Shown here one piece after another: positions 54,898-62,859 of a stretch of 64,000 nt of DNA (position 1 is its first letter; the number at the start of each line of letters is the position of its first letter). The DNA is taken from assembly GCF_963676815.1 (NCBI RefSeq), contig NZ_OY781365.1:1054001-1118000 (forward strand), given 5' to 3'. The position numbers and the translations under genes were made by a program. Below the pieces are notes generated by a model that worked only from the letters and a program-made list of their open reading frames with translations, made no database searches and was not told the DNA's origin. Source of the stretch: an uncultured Draconibacterium sp. (lineage in GTDB: Bacteria > Bacteroidota > Bacteroidia > Bacteroidales > Prolixibacteraceae).

Positions 54898-55818
54898 TTA
54901 ATTCACATTTTTTGCGATATCCAGTTTTAGTGGGTTGATCTCGTCGCCCCAATAAACGGTAGTATGTGGGAAAGGAATTTCAATATTGTGCTTATCAAAA
55001 GCATATTTCAGGCGTTTGCGGTACTCGCGGCCCACGTTCCATTGCTCAATCGGTTTTGTTTTTATACGTCCTTTAATTACAATAGCACTATCGCCAAACG
55101 AATCGAGACCAAAAACTTCCATCGGTTCCAGAATCCGGCTTTTAAAATCGGGGTCGTTACCCAGCTCGTCGCCCACCTGTTTCATAATATCAATTACCTG
55201 GTTAACATCTTCTTTATAAGCCACGCCAATATCAAAAACCATGGCCGACCATTCTTTGGTCATGTTCGAGAGGGTATCGATTTTACCGTTACGAAAAATG
55301 TGAACGGTTTGCGCAAAGTCGCGGAGGGTGATGGTTCGTAATTCAATTCGTTCTACCAGGCCTCCCTGTCCGTTAATAACTGCTACATCGCCAACGCGTA
55401 CCTGGTTTTCAAGCAGCATAAAAAAACCGGTAATGTAGTCGCGCACCAATTCCTGCGCACCAAAACCAATGGCTAATCCCAATATTCCGGCGCTGGCCAG
55501 TATCGGCGCAATGTCAACACCAACATTTTTTAGTACTATCATTATTAGTATAAACAAAAGCACAATTTTTACAGCTCCTTTTATTATTCCAAACAGAGTA
55601 TCCAGTCGTTTTTCGGTTTCCTGTTGATTGCCTTTTTCGTTTTTGCCGGCTCGCTTAATCAATGTACGTTTTAGCTTGTTTAACGAAAACAATAAAAGGC
55701 GCAATGATATTAGCACAACCAGTACGGTTATTACTATTGCCGGTAGTTCACCGATTATCCACTCTTGTGTTTTTTGAATTACTGTCGACCAAAAGTCGGC
55801 TGTGAAAACCTGTTCCAT
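54898..55818 (-). CDS. mscS: Small-conductance mechanosensitive channel (MscS family)
   Basis: 306 residues. Three N-terminal helices, the pore-lining TM3 with its small-residue rhythm (ILASAGILGLAIGFGAQELVRDYITGFFML) and the beta domain VRVGDVAVINGQGGLVERIELRTITLRD, then the alpha/beta C-terminal cage ending in PHTTVYWGDE. Opens under membrane tension to release solutes on hypo-osmotic shock. Convergent with paralogue A and divergent from paralogue B. Confidence 0.92.
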   Translation of the reverse strand: MEQVFTADFWSTVIQKTQEWIIGELPAIVITVLVVLISLRLLLFSLNKLKRTLIKRAGKNEKGNQQETEKRLDTLFGIIKGAVKIVLLFILIMIVLKNVGVDIAPILASAGILGLAIGFGAQELVRDYITGFFMLLENQVRVGDVAVINGQGGLVERIELRTITLRDFAQTVHIFRNGKIDTLSNMTKEWSAMVFDIGVAYKEDVNQVIDIMKQVGDELGNDPDFKSRILEPMEVFGLDSFGDSAIVIKGRIKTKPIEQWNVGREYRKRLKYAFDKHNIEIPFPHTTVYWGDEINPLKLDIAKNVN

Positions 55819-56046
55819 ATATTTCTATTTTTCGGGTTACTATTACAAGCATAACACAGCTTATTGCGAAATGTTATGAAAACTTTCGACCTTGATTTAG
55901 CAAGCAGTATAGAATATTCGATGCGCAATAAACTGAAACGTAGGAGTACGGTGAAAACGCGTAACCTTTTTCAAAATATTTATGTAAAAAATGATGAATG
56001 CATGCAGATTTGCGGCAACATTAACTGAATAAACAAGCGAGGAATC

Positions 56047-56871
56047 ATGAAAACAATGCAAAAACATAGCAGACTGTTACTTATTGCTGCCGGCCTATTA
56101 TTGCTTTCCATTATTTTGTTGCTGGCCATAGTGCCCGGAGCTTACACCAAAACGCTACCCGATACGCACAATACTTCAGCATTAATAGCAGTGTCAGTGG
56201 CAATTGTAATTCGCCTGGTGTTATTATTCGGCTATGTTCTGATTTTAAAATCAATACGCAAGAATAAAGACGTTCAGGGAGGTGGTTATATTTTAATTGG
56301 AGTTTTGTTGCTAACCTTCGGATTAATAGATACCGATAGCGCTTTTGCTTTTCTTGATCACAAAAATATCCTCTACATTTCCCTTTTGATGTTCGCAAGT
56401 ATTTTTTGCGACCTTACTGCTGCTGTTTTAACCTTTATAGCGGTGTCGTTAAAACCAACAATTAAACGAGAACAAAGCGATTCTGGTAAAAAGCTATTAA
56501 ATGGACTATTAACCGGAGTAGGCATTATTGTGATGCTCTTTTTTGCTTTCCCATGGGGAATAATACTCTCATTGGTATTTTGGATTTACATGGGACTAAA
56601 CGTTAGAAAGCAGCACTCCTTTTTTAGACCGGATTTGGAAGTAAATTTAGCCGGTAAACTTAGGAAACGATTAAAAGCATTACTTTCCGTTGCAATTATT
56701 TCGTTTCCGTTAGCTGTTTTTGGAATTGTAATGCACAATGTACAATCCGCACAAACCGGAACCGAAGAATCGTTTTATTTCTTTGTCGGTATTATTGCCG
56801 AGTACTGTTTTGTTCTCGCATCTGCCGGAGGTATCCTCACCTTTCTGAAAGGCCGGCAAAAATCCGAATAA
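56047..56871 (+). CDS. Membrane protein, paralogue B (duplicated and extended)
   Basis: 274 residues. The first ~140 residues mirror paralogue A (MKTMQKHSRLLLIAAGLLLLSI start, four helices), and a second half adds about four further helices and a basic loop (KQHSFFRPDLEVNLAGKLRKRLKAL). No family recognised. Gene duplication with later extension is the simplest reading. Ends 10 bases before the convergent esterase gene. Confidence 0.65.
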   Translation: MKTMQKHSRLLLIAAGLLLLSIILLLAIVPGAYTKTLPDTHNTSALIAVSVAIVIRLVLLFGYVLILKSIRKNKDVQGGGYILIGVLLLTFGLIDTDSAFAFLDHKNILYISLLMFASIFCDLTAAVLTFIAVSLKPTIKREQSDSGKKLLNGLLTGVGIIVMLFFAFPWGIILSLVFWIYMGLNVRKQHSFFRPDLEVNLAGKLRKRLKALLSVAIISFPLAVFGIVMHNVQSAQTGTEESFYFFVGIIAEYCFVLASAGGILTFLKGRQKSE

Positions 56872-56881
56872 ATAATTATTG

Positions 56882-57736
56882 CTAATCCTCCAGCACAAAT
56901 CGTTTCATCCAGTCTTCGGCAAAAACCGGCCAGATTTCGGCCGCCGGATTTCCTTTACGCAAACCATAACCATGTCCGCCCTGGGGCATAAAATGCAATT
57001 CTACCGGAACTTTACTTCCGCGCAAAGCATCGGCCAATACCAAACTGCTGTGCCCTGCATTGTCGTCGGCAGTGCCAAACAAAAACATTGGCGGAGGATT
57101 ATTATCCACCAATAATTCGGGTGTTAATGTTTTTCCGGGGCCTTTCGAAAAATAGGCGCCATAAATCAGCACTGCAAAATCGGGACGACACGAGATTGTA
57201 TCTGTTTCATCTACCTGCGGATAATCGTCAACATTGTAACGCGTACTCACACGTGCAGCCACACTTCCTCCGGCCGAAAAACCCAAAACACCAATTTTCG
57301 ACGGATCAATTCCACGCGATGCTGCCTGGCTGCGAACAATACGCATTGCTCGTTCCATATCGTAAAGAGCTTCCTGTTGTTTGCCGGGCACCCGGTATTG
57401 CAACACAAAAGCTGTATACCCCAGTTTGCTTAACCACTCTGCAACTTCAGTTCCTTCCAAATCCATGGCAAGTATGCGGTAACCACCACCCGGACAAACA
57501 ATAACCGCTGCCCCGTTTTTTACCGATTCTTCGGGCTCAAAAACAATCATTGCCGGATTGGTAACATCTGTTAAGCGGATAATATTTCCTGAAGTATCGG
57601 CTGTTTGAACCGGCTCGTGTTTGGCTCCGGTTTCTCCCGGAACATCTCCCGGCCATAAATATATTGTTTCGTTGTTTTGTGCCTGAGCCGAAAAAACAAA
57701 CAAAACAAATACGATAAAAGGCAATGCAAATTTCAT
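56882..57736 (-). CDS. Secreted alpha/beta hydrolase (acetyl-esterase / BD-FAE-like)
   Basis: 284 residues with a signal peptide cut after SAQA-Q. Hydrolase features: oxyanion region VIVCPGGGYRILA (residues 79-91), nucleophile elbow GFSAGGS (Ser154), acid in GTADDNAG and catalytic His in MPQGGHGYGL. Fits the esterase group that deacetylates xylan or other plant-type glycans in Bacteroidota. Single gene; no neighbouring glycoside hydrolase. Confidence 0.88.
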   Translation of the reverse strand: MKFALPFIVFVLFVFSAQAQNNETIYLWPGDVPGETGAKHEPVQTADTSGNIIRLTDVTNPAMIVFEPEESVKNGAAVIVCPGGGYRILAMDLEGTEVAEWLSKLGYTAFVLQYRVPGKQQEALYDMERAMRIVRSQAASRGIDPSKIGVLGFSAGGSVAARVSTRYNVDDYPQVDETDTISCRPDFAVLIYGAYFSKGPGKTLTPELLVDNNPPPMFLFGTADDNAGHSSLVLADALRGSKVPVELHFMPQGGHGYGLRKGNPAAEIWPVFAEDWMKRFVLED

Positions 57737-57864
57737 GGTTAAATGTTTAACAGAATTATTTTTTGGAAATCTATTCAGTAGCGAAAATAAGGTTTATTAT
57801 ACTTTGTTGGTTGAAATTAATGAGCAGCTTTTGCTTTGTTAATGGTATTTAACTTGCGTTGAAA

Positions 57865-58338
57865 TCAGTTGTGACTATTCTCGCGAATAACTGAATTGAT
57901 CAGCTTCACCGAATGACGGATGCAGCCTTCGCAAATATTCTTTTTCAGCTCGTTGGCTTTAAAATGTTTTTGTCCTTCTTCGGTATTTAAATCGCAATCG
58001 ATTAACGCTTTACAAACCGTTGTTCCCTTGTCCTCGGTATAGCGTTTATGAAACTGCTGAACCATAGCATAGGTTTTAGCCACTTTCGCGGGATTGTCTT
58101 TGGCATCGGCGTTTGCCAAACCAAAAACCATATATGCTGCCGATACCGCGCCACAAGTTCCCTGCAGGCGGCCCATTCCGGCTCCGAGGCCACACGACAA
58201 ACCATAAGCCGTTTCTTTATCTATTTGATAAAAATCGGTGTAAACGGCCAATACCGATTGAGCACAGTTATAATCTTGCCAAAAAAGTTCTGCTGCCTGA
58301 TTAGCAAGCGTATTATCGTTTGGTAATTCCTTCATCAT
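57865..58338 (-). CDS. C_GCAxxG_C_C family protein
   Basis: 157 residues (ATG 58338 or 58335). Carries the family's cysteine spacing: YNCAQSVL, LSCGLGAGMGRLQGTCGAVSAAY, a later VCKALIDCDL and CEGCIRHSV. The family is thought to bind a redox or metal centre; no proven function. Its ATG overlaps the preceding methyltransferase stop as ATGA, so translation is coupled. Confidence 0.88.
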   Translation of the reverse strand: MMKELPNDNTLANQAAELFWQDYNCAQSVLAVYTDFYQIDKETAYGLSCGLGAGMGRLQGTCGAVSAAYMVFGLANADAKDNPAKVAKTYAMVQQFHKRYTEDKGTTVCKALIDCDLNTEEGQKHFKANELKKNICEGCIRHSVKLINSVIRENSHN

Positions 58339-58967
58339 GTATCTTTTTTACATTTAATAATCAAACATTTTAGCGGCGGTTCGTTTTTCATGTGTTTAAT
58401 TGGCTCATCAATCTCCGAGAATTCCATCAATCCGTATTTCCCAAACTCCTTACTTATCGACTCCGGGTCATAAAAAAATACACTTAAGCCATTCATCATT
58501 TTAAACCGATCTCTACTCAGTTGTTTCCCACTACCATACATTGATGCTTTTTTCGAAACAACGGTAAAAATCATATATCCACCTGGTTTTAATTGCGCAT
58601 AACAATCTTTTAAAAACTTCTGCCTCTCCCTTGCATTCAACAAATGAAGCAAGGCATAACAAAATATTCCATCGTACAATTTCGTATCAAATGGCATTTC
58701 GGTAACCGATCCTTTATAAATTTTCAGGTCGAGACCATTTTTTTGTTTTGCAAGGCGTATCGCTGTTTCCGATATTTCAATACCGGTTACCTTAAATCCG
58801 TTATCACAAAAAATCTTTGCATTTCGTCCATATCCAATTCCCGGGATTAAAAGTTCTTTTGCTTTGTGCTTCAGAAAAAAAGTATTTGATATGATGGCCG
58901 AATCACAGGGTTCAAACCCCCAAGTGGTTTGCATTTCACTAAAACAAGATTCCCAAAAATCAGTCAT
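58335..58967 (-). CDS. Class I SAM-dependent methyltransferase
   Basis: 210 residues. SAM motif I ELLIPGIGYGRNAKIF, then VTGIEISETAIRLAKQ and a DGIFCYALLHLL motif; the small compact fold resembles TehB/UbiE-like methyltransferases. Substrate unknown. First gene of a two-gene unit with the C_GCAxxG_C_C gene (4-base overlap). Confidence 0.85.
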   Translation of the reverse strand: MTDFWESCFSEMQTTWGFEPCDSAIISNTFFLKHKAKELLIPGIGYGRNAKIFCDNGFKVTGIEISETAIRLAKQKNGLDLKIYKGSVTEMPFDTKLYDGIFCYALLHLLNARERQKFLKDCYAQLKPGGYMIFTVVSKKASMYGSGKQLSRDRFKMMNGLSVFFYDPESISKEFGKYGLMEFSEIDEPIKHMKNEPPLKCLIIKCKKDT

Positions 58968-59009
58968 ATCATTTCATCGGTTTAGTAATCCGACCTTTTT
59001 ACAAAGCTA

Positions 59010-59261
59010 TTATTTTTTGCGCTCTTCAGGTTTTCGGGTGAGCACAAAATACAATACATACAACCAGCTGAAAATGCCGTGTAAAAATGCCAGCAGCACT
59101 GATTTGTTTCGCTCCCATGAAACAACCACAGCCAGTGCACTTCCTATTCCAATTCCACTGCGTATAGCGGTTCGGCTAAATTCTTCGTTACCGGTTTGCT
59201 GACTAAAACACTGTAACGAAAATACGAGTATAAATATTACGGTTAGTTTTAATTTATTCAT
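59010..59261 (-). CDS. Small exported or membrane protein
   Basis: 83 residues: signal peptide (MNKLKLTVIFILVFSLQCFS-QQ), a short polar part and two hydrophobic helices with a basic end (RKPEERKK). No family recognised. Confidence 0.55.
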   Translation of the reverse strand: MNKLKLTVIFILVFSLQCFSQQTGNEEFSRTAIRSGIGIGSALAVVVSWERNKSVLLAFLHGIFSWLYVLYFVLTRKPEERKK

Positions 59262-59279
59262 CGTGATGTTTTTGATTCT

Positions 59280-59456
59280 CTAATTTCTTTTGTTACCGTA
59301 TTTATCCATCCGGCATCCACAATTTTTGCAGGTGCCCCCTCCCCATAATAGTTCCTTTAATCTCTTTGGGATTCTTATTTGAGGCTGTTTTGCATTGCAT
59401 ACCGGGCAATAAACAGTTTTAAGATTAATTCCTGAATCGTTTTCAATTTTGCTCAT
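59280..59456 (-). CDS. 58-residue zinc-ribbon protein
   Basis: A small gene that is easy to miss. ATG at 59456, stop TAG at 59280-59282. It holds one knuckle CPVCNAKQPQ near residues 17-26 and a second CKNCGCRMDKYG near 43-54, the classic four-Cys zinc-ribbon, with IRIPKRLKELLWGG between them. Similar stand-alone ribbon proteins are common in Bacteroidota. Function unknown. It starts 18 bases after the end of the upstream small protein gene on the same strand, so they may be one unit. Confidence 0.7.
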   Translation of the reverse strand: MSKIENDSGINLKTVYCPVCNAKQPQIRIPKRLKELLWGGGTCKNCGCRMDKYGNKRN

Positions 59457-59557
59457 AATGAATAATTTTTTCTACTGACTGCGCCTTAATATGGGTGAAG
59501 TGCCATTGGGTTTTCATTTTTGCTTGTTGGTTTTTGCCATTAAGTAACACCTGCTAT

Positions 59558-60088
59558 TTAATCCGTTAATAGTTTCGGTTTTTTACTCAATAACTTGTCG
59601 AAAATTAGGGTAAAATCTTTCCATTGAATTATAATTAAAAGAACTCCAATGTTTACCAGAACATCAGCTACATTAAACACCGGAAAATTATATTCATAAA
59701 AATAATGAACATGAAAAAAGTCGGTTACAAATCCATTAAACATACGGTCTATAATATTTCCATAAGCACCGCCAAGCAAAATAAAGAACGGCAGTAATAA
59801 GCGAAATTTTTTGTTCTTGATTTTCCAAATTATTACAAAAGCCAGTAGCGTAGCAGAAATAGTTAAAAGGAAAATTAAAGGAAGTCGGATACTTTTTTTT
59901 ATGGACCCCAGAAAACCAAAAGCAACCGAGTGATTCTCCACATAGCGAAGATCGAAAGCATTTTCAATTAATACGATTGAATTGTCTTTTAAAGTTGTTT
60001 TTGCAATTTCTTTTGTTTTTAAATCGGCTGAACAGCCGGAAATCATAAACGATACTAAAATCAAATATTTTATTACTGTCTTTTTCAT
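59558..60088 (-). CDS. lspA: Signal peptidase II homologue with its own lipobox
   Basis: 176 residues from ATG 60088. LspA features are clear: ENHSVAFGFLG, GNIIDRMFNGFVTDF and FPVFNVADVLVNIG, including the two catalytic Asp positions. Unusually, the first hydrophobic segment ends in a lipobox (ISGC, Cys19) and continues DLKTKEIA where normal LspA has the conserved DQxTK. It could be a lipoprotein processed by a housekeeping LspA, or a resistance-type paralogue. The IS481 element begins about 28 bases upstream and has probably replaced its promoter. Confidence 0.8.
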   Translation of the reverse strand: MKKTVIKYLILVSFMISGCSADLKTKEIAKTTLKDNSIVLIENAFDLRYVENHSVAFGFLGSIKKSIRLPLIFLLTISATLLAFVIIWKIKNKKFRLLLPFFILLGGAYGNIIDRMFNGFVTDFFHVHYFYEYNFPVFNVADVLVNIGVLLIIIQWKDFTLIFDKLLSKKPKLLTD

Positions 60089-60120
60089 TTTTTGGTTGTT
60101 GGTGTTGTGTTCGTTAAGGC

Positions 60121-60155
60121 ACATAGTTTACAAAGTTAAAGTCACATCCTTTACA
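60121..60155 (+). repeat. Left terminal repeat of the IS481 element
   Basis: ACATAGTTTACA and ACATCCTTTACA, two direct copies at a 23-base pitch. The outer copy has AG, the inner copy CC at the variable positions. Confidence 0.75.
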
Positions 60156-61332
60156 CTATTCTCGGACTTAACCTTGTTGTTGATTCTTTATAAGTTAAAT
60201 CATTTTGATTAAAGTATCCTAAAAGTACATTTCTGAAAAATACCTTCCAAACATCGTTTCCGATTTCTATAGCAGCGACGTATTTTCCAGTTAAAGCACG
60301 GGATAAATACACCCAGTAATACGACTTCCATCTTATTGCACCACTTTTGGTTACATACATCACTTTCATGCCAGGAGAATAGGTCCATTCTTTAATTCTC
60401 TCGGGGAATGGTTTGTTTGATCGTATATGCACCTCTGCCGGTGTCATCATGTCTAAAGCTTCATGTGGCCTAACGTTATTATACTCCTTCACAAAAGCAT
60501 TTAATGTGCGTTGTTGTGTCTTTAAATCAAATGCTGATGGCATAGCGCAAGATGCCTTTAGATCGCGGTGCATTCGTTCATGTCTTCCGTTCTGTTCGGG
60601 ATGCGATGGATCCGAGAATACGGGTAAAATCCCCAGTTCAATAAACCAATATGACAACCTCGAGAAACGCTGTATTGAGGTTGCAGCAGCAAATGGAGAG
60701 CCGTTGTCAGTATGTACCTGTTTTGGAAGTCCAAACATCCTGAAAACCCTAGTAAACTCTTTCTTTACGGATTTCAAGTCTTCATGTAAATGAGCTTTGG
60801 CAGAGAACAAAAAACGGCTTCTTGAGTCTGCAATGGTCAAAGGGTGACAGTATATTTTATTGCCCATTTTAAACTTTCCTTTATAGTCGGCACTCCATAC
60901 CTCATTACACTGTTGTGGATCAAAAATAGGGTAGGTAGGCTTTATCCTCCTTAACCTTTTTTGAGGTTGCACCAGACCGTTTTTTTTCAGGATATTGTGT
61001 ACTGTAACCACCGATGGAATTTGATTTTCTGTAAAGTCGTTAAACAACAAAACCCTTAGTTTTTTTGCCCCCCAGGTCTTGTGTCTTTCTTTCAATTTTA
61101 AAACTTTATCCACCACTTTAGGGTCTGTTTGGTTGGGATGGTGTATTGGCGCTTTAGAATCGTCCAATAGACCTTCTAACCCAAATTTTTCATACTTGTT
61201 AATCAGTTTGTACGCTGTCGGCCTTGAAATTTCAAAAACCCGGCATAATTCTGAAATGGAATATTTTTGAGAGTTCCATTCACAGATAAATTCAATTTTT
61301 TGTTCCATAGTTGTTGTTTCTTTCCAAGGCAT
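60151..61332 (-). CDS. IS481-family transposase
   Basis: 393 residues from ATG 61332. N-terminal helix-turn-helix (YSISELCRVFEISRPTAYKLINKYEKFG), then an integrase core with catalytic residues in WSADYKGKF, HTDNGSPFAAA and QNGRHERMHRDLK (D-D-E). Length is normal, no frameshift, so it may be active. Its stop codon lies inside the left terminal repeat. Confidence 0.92.
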   Translation of the reverse strand: MPWKETTTMEQKIEFICEWNSQKYSISELCRVFEISRPTAYKLINKYEKFGLEGLLDDSKAPIHHPNQTDPKVVDKVLKLKERHKTWGAKKLRVLLFNDFTENQIPSVVTVHNILKKNGLVQPQKRLRRIKPTYPIFDPQQCNEVWSADYKGKFKMGNKIYCHPLTIADSRSRFLFSAKAHLHEDLKSVKKEFTRVFRMFGLPKQVHTDNGSPFAAATSIQRFSRLSYWFIELGILPVFSDPSHPEQNGRHERMHRDLKASCAMPSAFDLKTQQRTLNAFVKEYNNVRPHEALDMMTPAEVHIRSNKPFPERIKEWTYSPGMKVMYVTKSGAIRWKSYYWVYLSRALTGKYVAAIEIGNDVWKVFFRNVLLGYFNQNDLTYKESTTRLSPRIV

Positions 61333-61370
61333 AATGATCTTTTTTTTGATCAATTTACGACTTCAAAAAG

Positions 61371-61405
61371 TGTAAACTATGTCCCTTTAACTTTGTAAAG
61401 GATGT
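61371..61405 (-). repeat. Right terminal repeat of the IS481 element
   Basis: Mirror of the left end, but with the variants swapped: outer CC, inner AG. Likely transposase-binding pairs. Confidence 0.75.
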
Positions 61406-61429
61406 CCCTTTATCATACCTTGTTATGAC

Positions 61430-61481
61430 TAACGGTCACTTGCAAGTTGTCGTTGCAGATTTCGGAGCGCGTACCGTGTTA
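61430..61481. repeat. attC-like palindromic site 1
   Basis: 52 bp from TAACGGTCACTTG to ACCGTGTTA. The ends pair as TAAC/GTTA and GGT/ACC. About 40 bp of the left arm closely resemble the start of site 2 at 62383 (TAACGGTCACTTG, GTCG, GATTTCG shared). It follows the stop of the 283-residue gene in that gene's direction, as an integron attC would. Confidence 0.5.
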
Positions 61482-61492
61482 TAAGTTGTTTT

Positions 61493-62344
61493 TTATTTTT
61501 TGTCTGCATAAGTTGTCACAATTCCGTTGAATTTATCCAATAATGCTTGGTCTCCATTGCTGCTATATATATGATAGTCAATATTTAATTTTTTGCGATA
61601 CCATTTTTTTGTCAGTCTTGCCGCTTTTCTAAAACTTGTATCCATTTTGTAAAGAAATCTAATATTGTTTTGACCATTCGGTGAATACTGGTTTTCAGGC
61701 TTACCATTGTCATTTACCGATAAATGATTATAAGGATAATTGGGAACTTGTACGTTAGTCATTCCAATAGCCTCAAATTCTTTAAAAAATTTAGCTACAC
61801 ATTCATTGTCCTTGTCTCCATAAAAGATAACGCTTCCAAATACTAAGTTTTTGGGGATTGGGTAAACGATATTTTTTTTACAAGAGAAATATTTATTTTC
61901 AGGGATATCTAACACAATCTTATCGTTATCAATAGTCAATTTTGATTCGACTTTAAAATTTGCAGTCTCAATAATGAAGTAATAGTCTTTTCCAGAAAGT
62001 AAATTGTCAGGTAATGCTAATCTTCCTCTTGGTGTTTTTAATGATGAACCTGGCATTCCATAAGTCACCTTTATTTTTTTATTTTTTTCTGTATCTACTT
62101 TGTCAAGTAACCTAATCGTGATTGTGTCATTGGTGATTTTGTATTGAAAGACCAAAGAATAACTTGTCTTAAATTGTTTTGTTTCGGAAAACTCCAAACT
62201 TAATCTTCTTCCACCTTCTCCAAACACATCATGTTGCATGTAAAGGGTTAATCCGTCAACACTTACTACAGTGTCATTGGTTATGCCATTTTTAAAGCTT
62301 AAAATTAGAAGTGCAAATAATATTATAAAAAAGTTTTTTGTCAT
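61493..62344 (-). CDS. Secreted orphan protein
   Basis: 283 residues with a signal peptide (MTKNFFIILFALLILSF). The mature part is beta-rich with a Lys/Asn/Tyr bias and ends in an alpha-helical, basic segment (RKAARLTKKWYRKKLNI). I do not recognise a family. Flanked on both sides by attC-like sites and isolated from metabolic genes, so it looks like cargo of a mobile cassette. Confidence 0.65.
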   Translation of the reverse strand: MTKNFFIILFALLILSFKNGITNDTVVSVDGLTLYMQHDVFGEGGRRLSLEFSETKQFKTSYSLVFQYKITNDTITIRLLDKVDTEKNKKIKVTYGMPGSSLKTPRGRLALPDNLLSGKDYYFIIETANFKVESKLTIDNDKIVLDIPENKYFSCKKNIVYPIPKNLVFGSVIFYGDKDNECVAKFFKEFEAIGMTNVQVPNYPYNHLSVNDNGKPENQYSPNGQNNIRFLYKMDTSFRKAARLTKKWYRKKLNIDYHIYSSNGDQALLDKFNGIVTTYADKK

Positions 62345-62382
62345 TGGTCCAAGTCGCTTTTTGTCTTTTTAAAAATAAGTTA

Positions 62383-62449
62383 TAACGGTCACTTGTATGT
62401 GGTCGGGCGGGATTTCGAAGAGAAATCCTGTCAGACCCGCAGGAAAATG
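62383..62449. repeat. attC-like site 2, left part
   Basis: Begins TAACGGTCACTTG like site 1, followed by GGTCGGGCGGG, a perfect 7-bp hairpin GGATTTC/GAAATCC (62410-62416, 62422-62428) and GTCAGACC (62430-62437). Ends at the AATG duplicated by the IS3 insertion. The matching right part is at 63775-63838. Confidence 0.5.
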
Positions 62450-62518
62450 TGTAAGCTTCCCCAAAAAAAGGACAGTTTAAAAGTAGACAAATAAACGTTA
62501 ATTTTGAACTGTTAGAAG

Positions 62519-62785
62519 ATGAAGAAGAAAAGATTTACACCACAACAAATCTCCTCGATTTTGAAGGAGTACGAAAACGGCAAAAGCGTAGAAGAAATTG
62601 TTCGTGACCATAGTGTTAGCCGAGCTACATTTTACAAATGGCGGCAACGATATGGCGGCATGGAAGCCACAGAGTTGAAAAGGCTCAAGGAACTCGAAGA
62701 GGAGAACCGCAAATTAAAAATGATGTATGCCGAACAAGCTCTTGATTTAAAACTTGCCAAAGAGATTATCGAAAAAAAGCTTTAA
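62519..62785 (+). CDS. IS3-family OrfA (HTH protein)
   Basis: 88 residues. Basic helix-turn-helix with leucine-zipper tail: KRFTPQQISSILKEYENGKS, then VSRATFYKWRQRYGG and a heptad-rich LKRLKELEEENRKLKMMYAEQALDLKLAKEI. Its end contains the frameshift signal listed below. Confidence 0.92.
   Translation: MKKKRFTPQQISSILKEYENGKSVEEIVRDHSVSRATFYKWRQRYGGMEATELKRLKELEEENRKLKMMYAEQALDLKLAKEIIEKKL
62773..62779 (+). promoter_or_regulatory. Programmed -1 frameshift heptamer A-AAA-AAG
   Basis: In the OrfA frame the end reads GAA AAA AAG CTT TAA. Slipping one base back gives AAA AAA GCT and continues open into OrfB (GCT TTA AAG CCT TGT ...). This is the standard IS3 way of making OrfAB. The palindrome GCTTTAAAGC (62779-62788) follows directly. 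Confidence 0.8.
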
Positions 62786-62859
62786 AGCCTTGTGAAAAAA
62801 GAGAGATTGCAAAGGAAGTTTGCATCAATCCAACAGTTGGCATCCGCAGGGCGTGCCGT

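Larger units (their letters stand above)
60116..61410 (-). mobile_element. IS481-family insertion sequence
   Basis: About 1.3 kb. Both ends carry the same pair of 12-bp repeats of the form ACATNNTTTACA, 23 bases apart, in inverted orientation (left 60121-60132 and 60144-60155; right 61371-61382 and 61394-61405). The outermost shared bases AAGG sit at 60116-60119 and 61407-61410. I found no clear target duplication, so the exact ends are approximate. Confidence 0.8.
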
